From DAISJM01 sp036821485 (GTDB taxonomy: Bacteria > Verrucomicrobiota > Kiritimatiellia > CAIQIC01 > JAGNIJ01), in NCBI GenBank assembly GCA_036821485.1, contig DAISJM010000011.1:1-64000 (forward strand): DNA of 64,000 nucleotides, given 5' to 3'. A program made the position numbers and the translations under genes. Shown in pieces: positions 61,692 to 64,000 of the stretch. Each line of letters begins with the position of its first letter. The first letter of the stretch is position 1. The notes below the pieces were generated by a model. That model was not told the DNA's origin and made no database searches. It saw only the letters and a program-made list of their open reading frames with translations.

Positions 61692-63140
61692 ATGAATGCC
61701 CGTGCTGTCATCCATATCATTTCGTTTCTCCTCGTGGTCGTCGGGGTGGCCATGGGGGTCTGTTTCGCCGCCGCGGTCTATTTTCACGATCCGGCGCCTG
61801 CCCGGTTTGGGCTGATGGTATCGGCTGCGGCCACCCTCATCTCGGGTCTGGCCGCGTGGTTGGCAACACGTGGAGAGCATGAGCTTTCGTGGCGCGACGG
61901 CATCGGCGTAGGCACCATCGGTTGGCTCGCCGTGGCGCTTTTTGGATCCCTCCCTTACCTCTTGTCTGGCGTCATCCCCGGCTTTGTCTCAGCGCTCTTC
62001 GAAACGGTATCGGGATTCACCACGACCGGGGCATCCGTCATCGCCGTTGTCGAGCCCGTCCCCAAGGGCATCCTCCTGTGGCGTGCCACCACGCACTTTC
62101 TCGGCGGCATGGGCGTCCTCGTCCTGTGCGTCGCCGTGTTGCCTTTCTTGGGCGTCGGCGGCATGCAGCTTTACCGCGCCGAGGTGGCAGGCCCCTCCAA
62201 GGACCGGCTGACCCCTCGCATCGCCAACACGGCCAAGCTCCTCTGGGGCGTCTACGTCCTGCTCTGCGTCCTTGAGATCCTCATGTTGAGGGTCGGACGC
62301 ATGGGTTGGTTCGATGCCGTCTGCCACTCGTTCGCCACGATAGCCACGGGCGGTTTTTCCACTCGCACCGCGAGCATCGCCGCCTACCACAGCCTGTACA
62401 TCGAGTGTGTCACGGTGGCGTTCATGCTGTTGGGCGCAACCAACTTCGCACTCCACTACGCCGCGCTGCGGGGCGACCTGCGAGGCTATGCAAGGGACTC
62501 CGAATTTCGTTTCTTTGCGGGTCTCTGGATCATTGCGTGCACCATCGTCACACTGAACACCTGGCACACCACCTACGCGTCGGCCGGAGCGGCCTTGCGC
62601 AACAGCGTGTTCTCCGTCACGTCGCTGATGACCACCACCGGATTCTCCACCGCCAACTTCGATCAATGGCCGGCCACGTCGAGAATCGTCTTGCTGCTGG
62701 TCATGGTCATCGGCGGATGTGTCGGTTCCACCGCCGGCGGCATCAAACACCTGCGTGTCGACGTGGCTGTGAAGAAGATCGCCCGCCGTGTGAAGTTGTT
62801 CATGTACCCGCAGGCCGTCGTGCAGATAAAGATGAACCGGGAACCTGTGGATGAGGACATCATCTCCAATATCCTTGGCTTTATCATTCTGTACGTCATC
62901 GCCTTGGCCATCGCTTCGGTCATCATGACCGCCTTCACCAAGGATATGCTTTCGGCCATCTCTGCCGTCATTGCGACCATGGGTGGCGTCGGCCCCGGTC
63001 TCGGGTTGGTGGGCCCAACGATGAACTACGCGACCATTCCCGCGGCCGGCAAGATCGTCCTCATGCTCTGTATGTTGCTCGGGCGTCTTGAGTTCTACAC
63101 GCTTCTCGCGCTATTCTTCCCCAGCTTCTGGAAGAAATAG
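61692..63140 (+). CDS. trkH: Trk potassium-uptake channel subunit TrkH (first copy)
   Basis: A 482-residue membrane protein with four pseudo-repeats, each giving a selectivity-filter segment: SGFTTTGASVIAV (about 112), ATIATGGFSTRTAS (about 215), MTTTGFSTANFD (about 315) and TMGGVGPGLGLVG (about 430). These glycines form the potassium pore. It lies 19 bp after trkA. A second, closely related trkH begins 4 bp after its stop, so this is a trkA-trkH-trkH operon. Confidence 0.96.
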   Translation: MNARAVIHIISFLLVVVGVAMGVCFAAAVYFHDPAPARFGLMVSAAATLISGLAAWLATRGEHELSWRDGIGVGTIGWLAVALFGSLPYLLSGVIPGFVSALFETVSGFTTTGASVIAVVEPVPKGILLWRATTHFLGGMGVLVLCVAVLPFLGVGGMQLYRAEVAGPSKDRLTPRIANTAKLLWGVYVLLCVLEILMLRVGRMGWFDAVCHSFATIATGGFSTRTASIAAYHSLYIECVTVAFMLLGATNFALHYAALRGDLRGYARDSEFRFFAGLWIIACTIVTLNTWHTTYASAGAALRNSVFSVTSLMTTTGFSTANFDQWPATSRIVLLLVMVIGGCVGSTAGGIKHLRVDVAVKKIARRVKLFMYPQAVVQIKMNREPVDEDIISNILGFIILYVIALAIASVIMTAFTKDMLSAISAVIATMGGVGPGLGLVGPTMNYATIPAAGKIVLMLCMLLGRLEFYTLLALFFPSFWKK

Positions 63141-63144
63141 CGGG

Positions 63145-64000
63145 ATGAATCTTCGCATCGTCTTACATCTGATCTCGCACATGCTGATGGTCATCGGGTG
63201 CGGCTTGGCGTCCTCGTGGGGCGTCTCGCGCTATTACGGCGATCCCCTTCTTGCTGAACTCAGCCTTGGTTACTCGAGCCTGATCACACTCGTCTCTGCC
63301 TTCGCGCTCAAGATCTTCACACGGGGCAACACGGAACTCACCCGCCGCGACGGGTTCGGCATCGTAACCTTGGGATGGCTGGCCGCCTCCGCTTTCGGCG
63401 CTCTTCCCTTCGTGCTCTCCGGGGTCATCCCCAGCCCCATCTCCGCATTTTTTGAAACAATGTCCGGCTTCACCACGACGGGCGCGTCCGTCATCAACGC
63501 CCTCGAAGGCGTCCCTCGTGGTATCCTCTTCTGGCGGGCCACCACGCACTTCTTCGGCGGCATGGGCGTACTCGTACTCTGCATCGCCATCCTTCCCTTC
63601 CTCGGCGTCGGCGGTATGCAAATCTTCCGCGCGGAGATGCCCGGCCCCTCCAAGGACCGGCTAACCCCACGCATCGCCAACACGGCCAAACTCCTCTGGG
63701 GCGTCTATGTCCTGCTCACCATCCTCGAAATCCTGCTGCTCCGCGTCGGGAAGATGCCCTGGTTTGATGCCACCTGCCATGCCTTCGCCACCATGGCCAC
63801 CGGAGGCTTCTCGACCCGCACGGCCAGCATCGCCGCCTATAACAGCCCCTATATCGAAGCCGTCATCGTGGTCTTCATGGTTCTCGCCGGTGTGAATTTC
63901 GCGCTCCACTACCGCGCCCTCCGGGGCGACATCGGCTCGTACTTCCACGATCCGGAATTCCGCACCTACATCCTCATCTGGGCCGGCAGCGCTTTGTTCA
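63145..64000 (+). CDS. trkH: TrkH, second tandem copy, cut by the window end
   Basis: At least 285 residues, still open at 64000. Start ATG 63145: MNLRIVLHLISHMLMVIGCG. It closely follows the first copy: ALPFVLSGVIPSPISAFFET then SGFTTTGASVINALEGVP, GGMGVLVLCIAILPFLGVGG, LTPRIANTAKLLWGVYVLL, and MATGGFSTRTASIAAYNSP. The first two pore segments are intact. N-terminal and loop sequences differ, so it is a diverged paralogue and not a fresh duplication. Having no stop inside the window, it would be missed by simple ORF calling. Confidence 0.93.
   Translation, partial: MNLRIVLHLISHMLMVIGCGLASSWGVSRYYGDPLLAELSLGYSSLITLVSAFALKIFTRGNTELTRRDGFGIVTLGWLAASAFGALPFVLSGVIPSPISAFFETMSGFTTTGASVINALEGVPRGILFWRATTHFFGGMGVLVLCIAILPFLGVGGMQIFRAEMPGPSKDRLTPRIANTAKLLWGVYVLLTILEILLLRVGKMPWFDATCHAFATMATGGFSTRTASIAAYNSPYIEAVIVVFMVLAGVNFALHYRALRGDIGSYFHDPEFRTYILIWAGSALF

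Overview
The window is 64 kb of GC-rich bacterial chromosome (by eye around 60% G+C) with densely packed genes on both strands, little mobile DNA and one tRNA. No rRNA or other clear phylogenetic marker is present. The mix of exported glycoside hydrolases with fused carbohydrate-binding domains, a PEP-CTERM protein, FG-GAP-type surface repeats, a formylglycine-enzyme-like (FGE) extracellular protein, a ferredoxin-fused electron-transfer flavoprotein and polyferredoxin membrane proteins points to an anaerobic, polysaccharide-degrading member of the PVC group. Verrucomicrobiota or Kiritimatiellota are the likeliest, but this is inference and not proof.

Layout. 2-5634 (minus): two exported glycosidases, one GH116-like and one discoidin plus six-hairpin enzyme, behind a perfect 18-bp palindrome. 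5736-16116: recG, a PEP-CTERM protein with two operator-like sites, a membrane protein, nadB, a B12-binding radical-SAM-like protein that has lost its cluster cysteines, speA, a coiled-coil protein and fabI. 16181-18668: a GH5 enzyme behind a second perfect 18-bp palindrome. 18844-22148 (minus): acyl-CoA dehydrogenase, etfB and etfA. 22362-31482: a methyltransferase, a 31-bp-period dyad array, two tandem GH5 lipoproteins, and a more AT-rich 3.7-kb segment bounded by a 46-bp direct repeat and carrying an FGE-domain protein. 31483-33201: a REP-like cluster, a DUF134-DUF5320 fusion / NifX-like / trmO operon, and tRNA-Ser(GCU). 33302-38305 (minus): an M28 peptidase and a beta-helix protein sharing a six-unit propeller-like C-terminus. 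38413-50804: small housekeeping and stress genes (lipoprotein, SGNH-like hydrolase, Dps-like thioferritin, aldo/keto reductase, flavoprotein, EF-hand protein, nitroreductase, transporters, HAD phosphatase, kinase-like sensor fragment, thioesterase). 50837-56251: a second 31-bp-period array and a four-gene iron-sulfur operon. 56275-64000: DUF4080 radical SAM, glgA, a SagB-type nitroreductase, trkA and two tandem trkH genes, the second cut by the window end.

How the parts fit. The glycosidases, beta-helix protein and M28 peptidase look like an exported polymer-degrading set. Three of the glycosidase loci, and the PEP-CTERM gene, have CpG-centred palindromes of LacI/GalR type near their starts, which suggests substrate-specific repression although no regulator lies in the window. 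Acyl-CoA dehydrogenase/Etf, the polyferredoxin operon and the nitroreductases fit a strictly reducing metabolism. The two TTTTCCAA/TTGGAAAA arrays share an exact 31-bp phase and the same flipped terminal unit, and are the most distinctive non-coding signal here.
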